Assembly: GCF_001909055.1 (NCBI RefSeq)
Contig: NZ_LVWI01000057.1
Span: 1-56,355 of the forward strand
Source of the DNA: Paenibacillus helianthi
GTDB lineage: Bacteria > Bacillota > Bacilli > Paenibacillales > Paenibacillaceae
DNA: 56,355 bases
Direction: 5' to 3'
Shown here: positions 1 to 9,396 of the stretch, one piece after another
Numbering within the stretch: position 1 is the first letter of the stretch
Layout: each line of letters begins with the position of its first letter
The notes under the pieces: model-generated
The model's input: only the letters and a program-made list of their open reading frames with translations
What the model was told of the DNA's origin: nothing
The model's database searches: none
Program-made: the position numbers and the translations under genes

Positions 1-476
<476 letters not shown>

Positions 477-639
477 TGGTATTTAGAAAGAGCGATTGCT
501 CATTTTGAAACATCTGACGAGAATAAAATATTCTCTATTTTTGGATCTCACTTGCGTGAAATCCCACTCACTCGTTGTTCAGTTTTCAAAGATCAAGCTC
601 GTCGTCGGCGCCGATTATCTCGTCACCAGCAACTCTTAT

Positions 640-668
640 AATATATCACGTTCGACCGAGTAATGCAA
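640..668 (-). promoter_or_regulatory. rRNA operon promoter
   Basis: On the minus strand TTGCAT (668-663) and TATATT (645-640) are separated by exactly 17 bases, as a sigma-A promoter. They point at the 16S gene and lie about 165 bases before its mature end, a usual leader length. The leader (477-639) contains no gene. From 669 to about 800 I see only AT-rich spacer. Confidence 0.6.
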
Positions 669-799
669 GCTCTTTTTTTCAACTTCTTTTCGAGCTCGGC
701 GTTGATGTTTCTTGGCCGGACTAATAATATACCTCGACTTCCCTATATCATGCAACCTGTAATTTTTACCATTTAAATCAGAACATATAGACTAACGAT

Positions 800-1336
800 T
801 GGATATTAATAAAGCTCGAGTCACCTTAATTGATCTGCAAAAGAGGAGACCTACAAAATAGTGCAAACCTGCTCCGCAACGGTGTGAAGGTTGAGAAGAC
901 TGTCCCTCCGTTAAGCGTGGATGGTATCACTTATCCGGCAGGGACATATATAGTGAACATGCATCAGGCTAAACGCGGCTATGTCAACCTTGTCTGTAGA
1001 TCGACTAACGAATTGCTTGTGATCAAAATGGCCATAACTTTGCTCTACAATGCTGGAACCGGGTATAAAAAAGGAAGCTGCCTGATCTCCAGATCGAATC
1101 TGAGAACAGTAGCTTCCAAATAGTTGCTCGACCTAGTACCTTTCAGCGCATCAGCGGACAAGATATGCAAGCTGCTCAAACCAGCGGAGTAGGCATTGCC
1201 GGAGCACCTTTATTCATATTGTCCGGTCTTGGATTTAAAGTGACAAATACGGCTACTGCAGACGTGCTGGTCAATGTTGACACGGGCTTGATTGCCGGCG
1301 TTAAACCTTTCATCGATATCGACGTACGATGCTGAG
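800..1336 (+). pseudogene. Decayed M14-type zinc carboxypeptidase-like fragment
   Basis: An interrupted reading frame. The first part (about 830-1123) contains LLRNGVKV and GITYPAGTYIVNM, followed by QAKRGYVN. These resemble the C-terminal region of secreted M14 metallopeptidase-like proteins of Paenibacillus, where a 'YPAGTYVV..QAKRG' segment is common. After a stop and frame change, about 1180-1334 continues with GVGIAGAPLF and LGFKVTN. No N-terminal zinc-binding part is present and no start is convincing. The family assignment is from memory of the motif and is moderate; the decay (stop, frame change, missing N-terminus) is seen directly. It lies next to an rRNA operon, a common recombination point. 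Confidence 0.4.
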
Positions 1337-1535
1337 CAGTATTAAATCTCTGAATATCTTGCCGGGCTTGGATCACTCCAATCCGGTGAACCAGACGAAG
1401 AGCCGCAGCACATGAAGGCTTGTTCCATCTTCGCCATTATCGGCAGAAAACGATGCATCCCGTAATATTAATAAAGGCTATCAGCAACCTCACGCTTAAA
1501 TAGCTTCATCAGAGAGTCTGTATCATCATTTCTTT

Positions 1536-1742
1536 TCAATAGAAGGGCATGAGCTTAAAAATATCCTTGGGATCTGTGCAGGTTGAGTTCTTCACTCCGG
1601 CCCAGATCGAAGCTGTTTGCCCGTAATTTCGCTCAAAATAGCTTTCTATTCTTCCCTTTAACGCGTCAGTGATGCTTAAGTACAGATCATATATATTTCC
1701 CTCTTCGTTATAGACAAGTGTGAACACCGAAAGGCGGATCAT
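1536..1742 (-). CDS. Small hypothetical protein, possibly a fragment
   Basis: A 68-codon frame downstream of the MMPL transporter gene on the same strand. I do not recognise the product. It has the look of a soluble protein (aromatic and charged residues, a segment IYDLYLSITDALKG) and no membrane segment. The ribosome binding site is poor, and the same frame stays open upstream of the ATG for at least ten codons, so it may be the tail of a lost longer gene. Treat as doubtful. The 200 bases between it and the M14-like relic hold nothing I can identify. Confidence 0.22.
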   Translation of the reverse strand: MIRLSVFTLVYNEEGNIYDLYLSITDALKGRIESYFERNYGQTASIWAGVKNSTCTDPKDIFKLMPFY

Positions 1743-1768
1743 AGAGTGGTACCTATTGTTCCAGATTA

Positions 1769-3976
1769 TTAGCCAAGGAGTCTTACTCTAGGCTCAATCT
1801 CTGCGGCCAGCCGCTTCTTCTCCACTTCCTCCATCACTCCCTCACCTTCCACATCGAGATTCGGAAGCAAGCGGTCCAGCCATTTTGGAAAATACCATGC
1901 CGACTTCCCAAGCAAGGTCATCACGCCGGGAACAATGAGCAGCCGGACAATGAAAGCGTCAAAGAGAACACCGAAGGCGAGCGCCAACCCCATAACCTTA
2001 ACCATAGGCTCTTCTGCGAGAATGAATCCGGTAAAGACTGCAACCATGATCAGGCCTGCTGCCGTTACGACTCCGCCGCTGTTACGGATTCCGGCAAGAA
2101 CGGACTTTTTGGCATCGCCGCTCTTCTTGAATTCCTCACGCATCCGGCTGACCAGGAATACTTCGTAGTCCATCGCCAGACCGAACAGGACGCCGACTAC
2201 AATGATTGGCAGGAAATTAAACACCGGTGCCTTGGTATAGAAGTTGAACAGATTCTGGAAATGTCCATCTTGAACGACATAGGTAACGAATCCCAGGGTT
2301 GCACCAAGCGACAGGATGAATCCGAGCACTGCCTTGATCGGAACGAGAATCGAACGGAATACCAGCATAAGCAGTACAAAGGCCAAGCCAACAATAATGA
2401 GGCAAAATTTAGGCAATGCCTGGTTTAATTTCTGGGTGATGTCGATGTTGACAGCTGTGCTGCCGGTTACACCGATCTTAATATGATCCTGCCGTTCTAT
2501 TTCCGGTGCCTTATCACGAATCAGATGGACAAGGTCTATGGTTTTCGAATCATTGGGTCCCGTTGTCGGCATAACAGTAATCAGCGAGATTTTTCCGGAA
2601 GGTCCAGTGACTGCCGGGTTTACCACCGCGACATTGGGATAAGTTTTTACTTCTTCAATAACTTTATTGAGATTAGCTGCTGCCTCTTTACCGCCATCCG
2701 TTTCGGCCAGAATGACTAACGGACCGTGGTATCCCTCACCGTAGGCTTCGGACAGGAGATCGTAGGCCCGCCGTTCAGTTTTATCCGGAGATTTTTGCCC
2801 GTCATTACCGAGCCCCGTCTCCATGTGGAAGAAGGGCAAAGCAATCGTTGACAGCAGGGCTACACCCAGTACTACAGCCATTAAGGGCTGCCCGGTAACA
2901 AATTTTCCCCACAGATTGGCGCGGCTTGCCGGCTTCTGATTGCTTCCTTTGCGCTTGGAACGCTTGGTGGGCACTTTAACCTTGCTCCCCAGCAGTTCCA
3001 GAATCGCCGGAACGACGAATATGGTCATAAGGATTGCGGTCAATACAGTAAGTGCTCCAGCTGTACCCATAGCGGTAAGGAACGGTACTCCAACGAATGA
3101 AAACCCGACAAGCGCAATAATGACCGTTACTCCAGCAAACACAACCGCACTCCCGGCTGTTCCGTTCGCGATGGCAATTGCTTCCCGTCTTTCGTAGCCT
3201 TCGGCAAGCTGCTGCCGGTATCTGGCGATAATGAACAGTGCATAATCAATACCGACAGCCAGTCCCAGCATCCCGGCCAGCGATAAGGCAAACGAAGGAA
3301 TATCTAAGAAACTGGTTCCGATAATAATCAGCATAATCCCGAAGCCTAGGCCTAAACCCGCTGTAAGGATCGGCAGAACGCCAGTAATGATAGAACCTAA
3401 TGCTACTGTAAGAATTACCAGGGCCAGCAAAACTCCGAGACCTTCGGTAGGACTGCTGGTTGCCATTTTCACATAGCCGTCTCCGATCAGTTCGGCCTGC
3501 CAGCCCGCATCCCGCAGACTTTCGGCAATCTGATTCACTGAATCCTTCGAAACGTCGGTGACATCTGCACCCGGAACTTTATAAGTAATTGTGGCATAGC
3601 CAATAGTGCTGTCCGCATTTAACGAATGGTTCTCGTACGGACCTACAACCGAAGAAACCTCCTGATCCGCTGCCACTTCTTTGAGCTTCACGGTTATAAG
3701 CTGCTGAGCTGCTTCAGAGGATAACGTCTCATTGTCCGGTGCCTTCAGCACCAGCTGGGTCTTGCCAAGGTTACCCTGTGGGTTTGGAAATTCCTTTTCC
3801 ATAACTTCAAGCGTTTTTTGCGAGGCAAGCCCGGGTATACTGGTCTCCTCACCAAAATGGATTCCCATCGACAGCGCCACAATAGCGGCTACTACTAACA
3901 GAGTAATGCTTCCTATAAGGACTTTAATCCGGTTCTTCGCTGACCAAAACCCCAGCCGGTATAATAATTTAGCCAT
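1769..3976 (-). CDS. ydfJ: MMPL/RND-superfamily transporter (YdfJ-like)
   Basis: 735 residues, usual length for Firmicutes MMPL proteins. The layout is typical: an N-terminal membrane helix, an extracytoplasmic loop of about 130 residues, a block of five or six helices (about 175-335), a second loop, and a second helix block (about 520-700). Each helix block contains the family's GLAVGIDY or GLAMDYEVF segment, with the conserved Asp in a membrane helix expected to carry protons. Likely exports a lipid, peptide or toxic compound; the substrate cannot be read. Start is supported by AAGGAGGAGCGA about eight bases before ATG. It lies downstream of a kinase-regulator pair in the same order as ydfH-ydfI-ydfJ of B. 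subtilis, and is probably under that pair's control from its own promoter. Confidence 0.9.
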   Translation of the reverse strand: MAKLLYRLGFWSAKNRIKVLIGSITLLVVAAIVALSMGIHFGEETSIPGLASQKTLEVMEKEFPNPQGNLGKTQLVLKAPDNETLSSEAAQQLITVKLKEVAADQEVSSVVGPYENHSLNADSTIGYATITYKVPGADVTDVSKDSVNQIAESLRDAGWQAELIGDGYVKMATSSPTEGLGVLLALVILTVALGSIITGVLPILTAGLGLGFGIMLIIIGTSFLDIPSFALSLAGMLGLAVGIDYALFIIARYRQQLAEGYERREAIAIANGTAGSAVVFAGVTVIIALVGFSFVGVPFLTAMGTAGALTVLTAILMTIFVVPAILELLGSKVKVPTKRSKRKGSNQKPASRANLWGKFVTGQPLMAVVLGVALLSTIALPFFHMETGLGNDGQKSPDKTERRAYDLLSEAYGEGYHGPLVILAETDGGKEAAANLNKVIEEVKTYPNVAVVNPAVTGPSGKISLITVMPTTGPNDSKTIDLVHLIRDKAPEIERQDHIKIGVTGSTAVNIDITQKLNQALPKFCLIIVGLAFVLLMLVFRSILVPIKAVLGFILSLGATLGFVTYVVQDGHFQNLFNFYTKAPVFNFLPIIVVGVLFGLAMDYEVFLVSRMREEFKKSGDAKKSVLAGIRNSGGVVTAAGLIMVAVFTGFILAEEPMVKVMGLALAFGVLFDAFIVRLLIVPGVMTLLGKSAWYFPKWLDRLLPNLDVEGEGVMEEVEKKRLAAEIEPRVRLLG

Positions 3977-4047
3977 TTCAGTATCGCTCCTCCTTACTAA
4001 TGTTTATCTATGTCTTAATCTTACAGACTGGATGACTGTTCAACATC

Positions 4048-4082
4048 GTCCAAACGGGCAGACCGCATTTGCCCATTCGGGC
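4048..4082 (-). promoter_or_regulatory. Two candidate YdfI-type operator 12-mers before the MMPL gene
   Basis: Read on the minus strand, GCCCGAATGGGC (4082-4071) and GCCCGTTTGGAC (4059-4048) lie in tandem with centres 23 bases apart, upstream of the transporter. As I recall it, the B. subtilis YdfI site is a tandem GCCCRAAYGTAC; the two copies here fit 10 and 9 of 12 positions. The first copy is also a palindrome. The gene order supports the reading, but binding is inference. Confidence 0.45.
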
Positions 4083-4095
4083 AGCCCGTTATCCC

Positions 4096-4126
4096 AAAAG
4101 AAAAAGCCCTACACACACCGTAGGGC
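4096..4126 (-). terminator. Intrinsic terminator of the kinase-regulator operon
   Basis: Minus strand: stem GCCCTAC (4126-4120), seven-base loop, stem GTAGGGC (4112-4106), then TTTTTCTTTT. It lies 60 bases after the regulator gene and upstream of the MMPL promoter region, separating the two transcription units. Confidence 0.8.
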
Positions 4127-4187
4127 CTCGCTTCAAAATGTGAATATAAAACAAAAACATGCGAAAGAATTCCTTCGCATGTCCAAG

Positions 4188-4841
4188 TTACATATGTAAG
4201 ATCCCTCGTTCCAGACCGACAGCCACCGCCTGAGACCGCGAATCCACTCCAAGTTTGTTGTAAATACTCGTTAAATGTGCTTTTACCGTTCGTTCTGCAA
4301 TTCCCATATCTGAGGCGATTTCCTTGCTTTTGAAACCCTGAGCTACGCTCTGCAGAATCTGAGTCTCTTTATCGGTCAGCAGGGATGCTTCCTCATTAGC
4401 AGAGTTATAAGCTTTGTGGTTCCCACGGGCGGCTATGACTCTTTCCATAATCTCTGGGGTAAGCAAGGTCTCCCCTCTCACCGCTGATTCAATATTCCTG
4501 AACAGATTCTCCCGGCTTGTATCCTTTAACAGGTATCCCCTCGCCCCCAAAGCCAGACCGTTAATCATTAAATCATCCTCGTTGTAGGTCGTCAGAATGA
4601 TTACCGGAACGGGGCTGTTCTTGCTTTTCAATACCTTCATCGCTTCCAGTCCGCTCATCACCGGCATATTTAAGTCCATGAGGACAACGTCCGGCTGCAA
4701 CTCATCAATGAGGTGTATCGCCTCCTGCCCGTTTCCTGCTTCCCCGACAATTTGAAACCGTTCGTCGGTTTCCATAATCAGCTTCAAGCCTTCCCTGACA
4801 ACGAAATGATCGTCTACGATCAGGATTTTATACCGGTTCAT
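4188..4841 (-). CDS. ydfI: LuxR/NarL-family response regulator (YdfI-like)
   Basis: 217 residues. The N-terminal receiver domain has the acidic pair D10/D11 and phospho-acceptor D56 in VVLMDLNMP, with the conserved Lys in YLLKDTS near 110. The C-terminal LuxR-type helix-turn-helix (about 150-210) has KEIASDMGIAERTVKAHL. It overlaps the kinase gene by four bases (ATGA), so the two are translationally coupled partners. Downstream lies an MMPL exporter, as in B. subtilis ydfHIJ. Most likely it activates that exporter when phosphorylated. Confidence 0.92.
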   Translation of the reverse strand: MNRYKILIVDDHFVVREGLKLIMETDERFQIVGEAGNGQEAIHLIDELQPDVVLMDLNMPVMSGLEAMKVLKSKNSPVPVIILTTYNEDDLMINGLALGARGYLLKDTSRENLFRNIESAVRGETLLTPEIMERVIAARGNHKAYNSANEEASLLTDKETQILQSVAQGFKSKEIASDMGIAERTVKAHLTSIYNKLGVDSRSQAVAVGLERGILHM

Positions 4842-6037
4842 ATAGATTCTCCCTCGGTGAATGATACCTCAATTTGTATACTCGTACCTGCCGAACTGCT
4901 ACGCACCTTCATTTCTCCTCCAATCAACCGCACCCGTTCCTGGAGGCCCAGTAGACCATAATGTCCGGCATCCTTTCCAATAGCGTCCGTGTTGAATCCA
5001 GATCCGTTATCCCTGATCTCCATAAATAACAGGCCTCTTTGATCAGACAGGGTAACCCATACCTTGTCTGCCTTGGCATGCCGGGCGATGTTGGTGAGAC
5101 ACTCCTTCACAATATGCAGACTGTGTTCCATTACCATCCTGGACAAGCGTTTGTCGAGTTTAAGATACGTTGCAACGGCTATACCTGTGGCCTCCGTAAA
5201 ATGCTGGACCTCATCGTCAACGGCTTCCCTAAAATCAATCTCGGACGCTGATTTCGCCCGAAGATTATCAATAGCCCGGCGGGCTTCTGCCAAGGTTGTA
5301 CGGGCCTGTTTCATGGACTGCTTGATGATTTCCTGAGTCCGCTCCATACGGCCTTGTGCCATGTGCGCATCTGCCGCTTCGAGTTGCATAATTAATCCAG
5401 CCACCCCCTGTGCCAGGGTATCGTGCAGATCGCGAGCCATACGTTGACGTTCATTGGAGAGTGTTAACTCCTCCACTTTCTTGTGGGCCTCCTGAAGATC
5501 CCGCAAGAAATTCTGGGTCTTGAGCCTTTCGTGAACCTGCTGAAAGAACAACAGGGCATAGGCCACAACAACAATCAGCATCAGGGTAAAAAAGGGAAGG
5601 AATAATATGAGTTCATCCGTATCTCCTAAAGTAAGCATTGCATCAAAAAACAAGATAATACTGATAAAGGCAACGAGAACGACTCTTTTGATCCGATAGG
5701 AAAAACCCAGACTTTGAGCGACTAAGACTGGAAGCAGGCCAATTAAAACGGCTTGATAACCGTCTGGCATCAGAATCGCGCATAAGTAAATCAGGATGCC
5801 TTGGATCGAAAAGTATAACCAGAATTGCTTGTTAGTCCTAATCCGAAATGAGTTCCAGTGTATTAAGACATGAACTGTGAAAAGACAAGTGAACGCTGAA
5901 CTGGATAAAATCAAAGGGTCCTTAAAAAACTGCATGATTATTGCCGATACATAAACCGTTGACATCCAGATCAAAACTGAATGTCTGGATGTGAACAATT
6001 CATTAATAGATTGCATTCCAGCTCTTTGTTCTTTCAC
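4838..6037 (-). CDS. ydfH: Sensor histidine kinase, NarL-partner type (YdfH-like)
   Basis: 399 residues. About six membrane helices fill residues 20-165 with almost no extracytoplasmic loop, typical of intramembrane-sensing kinases. A coiled stretch (about 168-200) leads to the HisKA_3 motif RQRMARDLHDTLAQ with phospho-acceptor H205. The ATPase domain follows, with NIARHAKA and DNGSGFN, then GLLGLQERV. GTG start at 6037 with AAGGAGG about nine bases before it. The gene opens the kinase-regulator operon, and the following regulator gene overlaps it by four bases. Confidence 0.92.
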   Translation of the reverse strand: MKEQRAGMQSINELFTSRHSVLIWMSTVYVSAIIMQFFKDPLILSSSAFTCLFTVHVLIHWNSFRIRTNKQFWLYFSIQGILIYLCAILMPDGYQAVLIGLLPVLVAQSLGFSYRIKRVVLVAFISIILFFDAMLTLGDTDELILFLPFFTLMLIVVVAYALLFFQQVHERLKTQNFLRDLQEAHKKVEELTLSNERQRMARDLHDTLAQGVAGLIMQLEAADAHMAQGRMERTQEIIKQSMKQARTTLAEARRAIDNLRAKSASEIDFREAVDDEVQHFTEATGIAVATYLKLDKRLSRMVMEHSLHIVKECLTNIARHAKADKVWVTLSDQRGLLFMEIRDNGSGFNTDAIGKDAGHYGLLGLQERVRLIGGEMKVRSSSAGTSIQIEVSFTEGESI

Positions 6038-6262
6038 TTAGATATTCCTCCTTATCATCCATTATATATGACTTCTATTCTGACACTTGACTGTTAAGGT
6101 AGCATCGAAGATAATTACAACCTCACCAAAATACTCCAGCAGGAAGATCATTGATATAGAAAAGGGGCGGTTGTCATCAGTTGGTTAAGTGATCTCTATA
6201 AATTACAGAAGCGGGAGCTGAAAAAGGACGTCGAACCCTCTTTAATTAATGCCGTCTTCCGG

Positions 6263-8209
6263 ATGTATGACAGATTCCCCAGGATCGGACTGAAGGAGCG
6301 GATCGGCCAGCAGGATATGTCTCTGGATATCGCTGACGCCTATATTAATGGCTATAACGCAATGATTGAAGCCGGAGTCGGCATCGGCAAGTCCTTTGCC
6401 TACCTTATTCCCGGCCTGCTCATTAACCAGGTCTCCCGGCAGCCGATCATTATTGCCACCTCCTCCATCCAGCTTTCAGAACAGATACATAAAGATCTCA
6501 GATTCATTGGAAGCCGTCTCGGATTCACCACGGTCCGCTCCGTTGTCGGAAAAGGCATGGGGCAATATGCCTGCCGGTACAGGGCAGCAGAGCTGTTCAA
6601 GCCTGATGATTCAAGCTCCTCCCCTCTGTCTACGCTCGCCGGGCGTATTTTGAATTACGAGATTGATGAAAGAGCGGACATTGAAGGTGGAACCAGTGAT
6701 GCAGTATGGTCTAACGTTTGTGTAAATGACTGTAAATTTGAACATTGCCATTATAAAAGCACATGTACGTTCTACGAGATGAGAGCGAAGATTAATGCCA
6801 GCGCCGGCGATATGGATTTCATTATCGTAAACCAGGACCTGCTTATCCGTGATCTGATCAAGAAGAAAGAAGGAACCAAGGGCTTAATCACGGAACGGCC
6901 GGCCCTGATCGTCATAGATGAAGCTCATAATCTGGAAGCAAAGGTCAGAGATGCAAGAACACTCGAGTTCACCTTCCGGGGCACCTGCCGTATTCTGGAC
7001 GACGTCTTGCAGATTCTCTTCAAGCAATCCGCAGATACGGGTCTTATGGGGCAATTCAAATTTGTAAAAAGATGCGTTAGCCATGTCTTTAAACAGGTAG
7101 AGGCGGATCTGCTTCACACAGCCAAACAGGACAATGACCGGATAAAAGTATCAGAGATCACAGGAATTCCGTTAAGACGGGCGGTGCAGATTTTGAAAGA
7201 GCTCAGTCTCAGCCTTTCCGTCTTAACTTCCCGGCGTGAGCGGGAAATCGACAATGCTTTTGAAGCCATGAATGGACTTATCGACCTCTTCGATGTGCTC
7301 GCCAGAGCAAAGGACAACTATCTCATCTGGGCAAGCAACAGCCAGCGGGAGAGTACCATTAGTATCTGTCCAAAGGGCATAAGCCAATTTCTAAAGTATA
7401 CTTTATTTAACGGGAAGACATCCGTGATCTTAACGTCAGCAACCATGTGTCAAGGCGGAGAAACCCTGGAGGAACAATACGCTTATCTGACTGAGTCCCT
7501 CGGGTACAGGGGAGATTATATGGAGCGCCAGGCTTCACCGTTTGATTATGACGACCACACCATGATGTATATTGCCAAGGACGTCCCCTACTATAGCCAT
7601 AAGGACCGGAAAAGTTATCTTGATGCGGCCTACAAGGAAATGCTTAGGCTCTGTAATTTAACGGGCGGGCGGACATTGGTCCTTTTTTCAGCTAAGGAGG
7701 ATATGAAGTACATCCATGAGAAATTAAACTCTGAGGCGCTTACTTGGACGCTACATATGCAAAGAGAAGGATCGTCCCAAGACGGGGTGATCGCTGAATT
7801 CCGGGGCAGTAAAGGCGTCCTTCTTAGTACCGGTGTATTCTGGGAAGGCGTGAATATCGAAGGTTCCGATTTGTCGCAATTAATCATTTTCCGGCTGCCT
7901 TTCCCTGTTCCTTCCGATCCTATCTATGAATATAAGGCATCTCTGGCCGAGAATCCCTTAAAAGATGTGTTTGTACCGGACATGCTGCTTCGGTTAAGAC
8001 AAGGAACCGGCCGTCTGATCCGCAGTGAAACTGACCTTGGTGTACTCAGCATACTCGATTCCCGGCTGTCCGCTGCAGCCAAAAAGGATTACCGGGAACA
8101 GGTGCTGGATGCTTTACCTTTTAAAAAGGTTACAGAGGATTTCAGGGTTCTGGAGAAGTTCGTAAACGAAAAAGGGATACAGCGTAGTGATCCGCACTCC
8201 CTCGCTTAA
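6263..8209 (+). CDS. DinG/XPD-like ATP-dependent DNA helicase
   Basis: 648 residues from the ATG. Superfamily 2 helicase of the iron-sulfur DinG/XPD type. It has a Walker A segment EAGVGIGKS (K43), a cysteine cluster that could bind Fe-S (YACRYRAAEL and VCVNDCKFEHCHYKSTC), a VNQDLL segment, Walker B VIDEAHN near 220, and motif VI RQGTGRLIRS near the C-terminus. Likely unwinds structured DNA in repair. Start is uncertain: the frame stays open upstream to 6155 and would encode a plausible SWLSDLYKLQKRELKKD segment. That stretch contains no ATG, GTG or TTG in frame, although a purine-rich AAAAGGGG stands at 6160-6167. A rare start (for example ATC at 6176) or an older frameshift is possible. The gene ends directly against the convergent CE2 gene. 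Confidence 0.85.
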   Translation: MYDRFPRIGLKERIGQQDMSLDIADAYINGYNAMIEAGVGIGKSFAYLIPGLLINQVSRQPIIIATSSIQLSEQIHKDLRFIGSRLGFTTVRSVVGKGMGQYACRYRAAELFKPDDSSSSPLSTLAGRILNYEIDERADIEGGTSDAVWSNVCVNDCKFEHCHYKSTCTFYEMRAKINASAGDMDFIIVNQDLLIRDLIKKKEGTKGLITERPALIVIDEAHNLEAKVRDARTLEFTFRGTCRILDDVLQILFKQSADTGLMGQFKFVKRCVSHVFKQVEADLLHTAKQDNDRIKVSEITGIPLRRAVQILKELSLSLSVLTSRREREIDNAFEAMNGLIDLFDVLARAKDNYLIWASNSQRESTISICPKGISQFLKYTLFNGKTSVILTSATMCQGGETLEEQYAYLTESLGYRGDYMERQASPFDYDDHTMMYIAKDVPYYSHKDRKSYLDAAYKEMLRLCNLTGGRTLVLFSAKEDMKYIHEKLNSEALTWTLHMQREGSSQDGVIAEFRGSKGVLLSTGVFWEGVNIEGSDLSQLIIFRLPFPVPSDPIYEYKASLAENPLKDVFVPDMLLRLRQGTGRLIRSETDLGVLSILDSRLSAAAKKDYREQVLDALPFKKVTEDFRVLEKFVNEKGIQRSDPHSLA

Positions 8210-9280
8210 TCACCACTCCATGAGCTCTTTAATTTGAGCAGTCAGTTTGTCCGCCGCTTTACGGTGAGTGGCCTGGGACGGGTGGAAGTCGGCTGCGTAT
8301 CCGTCAGCTTCCAGCTGCACATCAAATTTCATTGCATTAATATTACTGTCGCCTGTTTGCAGGGTATATTGTTTCACGGCTAGTTCGACAAAAGGATACA
8401 GCCTGTCTCCCATGATACCCAGCGTACACAGAATCGGAGCATGCGGATTGTTGCGTCTGACCATTTTAAGAAATTCAACATATTGTTCAGCATATTCCGT
8501 CTGCTTGCCGGTATCCTCTTTGGTGTAGGAATCGTCATTCGTTCCTAGGTTAATGACAATCAGACCGGGCACAAACTTCCTGAAGTCCCAACGCAGATCC
8601 TGGGGCAGCACTCGATCATCAAATTTCCCCTCAGACTTCCCCACTTTTTCATAATAATCCGGGATCAGGTGCGTGCTAAGCTTTTGATCGTTTTCCGTAT
8701 AGCCTGTAATGATGCCGTATCCGCTGTACGAAACCATGCTGTAGTCCGCATGGAGCTGCTGCGCGGTGAGGTAAGCATAGGTTTTGGTAACATCTTCCGT
8801 AGCCGTAGAAAAAGAATGCAGCCCAACCTCATCATCAACGCCATAGCCGCAAGTGATGGAGTCGCCGATAAATTCAATTTTATGTACTTCATCCGGGGTT
8901 GGCTTAATTCCATCCGCTGCATCAACAGCGATTTCCTGAATCCCTACCGTTGACATCGCCGCCTCTGATAATTTGATGAGCCTTATCGTGACGTTCTGCG
9001 CAGTTTCGCTTTCAAATACAGTATACGATTGGAGCGGTTGATCCACCTGATCGTCAATAACCCTTTTGCCGTTTACACTGATGCCGACTCTTGCGAGATT
9101 ATTGCCGGATAAGGCAATAGCATCACCTCTTAATGTGATCTCCGCTTTTGTACCATGGAAGGAAAATTCCACGCCGCCGCCTGAGAGCGCCAGCCACAGT
9201 ACATCGTTGGAATAATGAGTCCGTCCGATGATTTTCACATGTTCATTCGTTGCTTTATAACTTTGAGTTTTGGGGGACAT
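8210..9280 (-). CDS. Carbohydrate esterase family 2-like SGNH esterase
   Basis: 356 residues from the preferred ATG at 9280, preceded by GAAGGAAGG; an ATG seven codons earlier lacks a site. The N-terminal half (about 15-125) is a jelly-roll-like beta domain as in CE2 enzymes. The C-terminal half is an SGNH hydrolase: GDSITCGYG with nucleophile S141, GTNDDS, and DFHPSQATH with catalytic D331 and H333. CE2 members remove acetyl groups from xylo- or mannan-type sugars, which fits the hemicellulose locus that follows. No signal peptide is seen, so it probably acts inside the cell on imported oligosaccharides. It diverges from the AraC regulator gene, which may control it. Confidence 0.85.
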   Translation of the reverse strand: MSPKTQSYKATNEHVKIIGRTHYSNDVLWLALSGGGVEFSFHGTKAEITLRGDAIALSGNNLARVGISVNGKRVIDDQVDQPLQSYTVFESETAQNVTIRLIKLSEAAMSTVGIQEIAVDAADGIKPTPDEVHKIEFIGDSITCGYGVDDEVGLHSFSTATEDVTKTYAYLTAQQLHADYSMVSYSGYGIITGYTENDQKLSTHLIPDYYEKVGKSEGKFDDRVLPQDLRWDFRKFVPGLIVINLGTNDDSYTKEDTGKQTEYAEQYVEFLKMVRRNNPHAPILCTLGIMGDRLYPFVELAVKQYTLQTGDSNINAMKFDVQLEADGYAADFHPSQATHRKAADKLTAQIKELMEW

Positions 9281-9396
9281 AATAACCTTCCTTCGCAGCA
9301 TTTATATGTGTAACAGTAACAAAGGTGCTTTCTGTTTTCAACAAGTCGCGTTAAAATCAATGCTGAAGCATCTTCACATACTGCTAGGAGGACATT

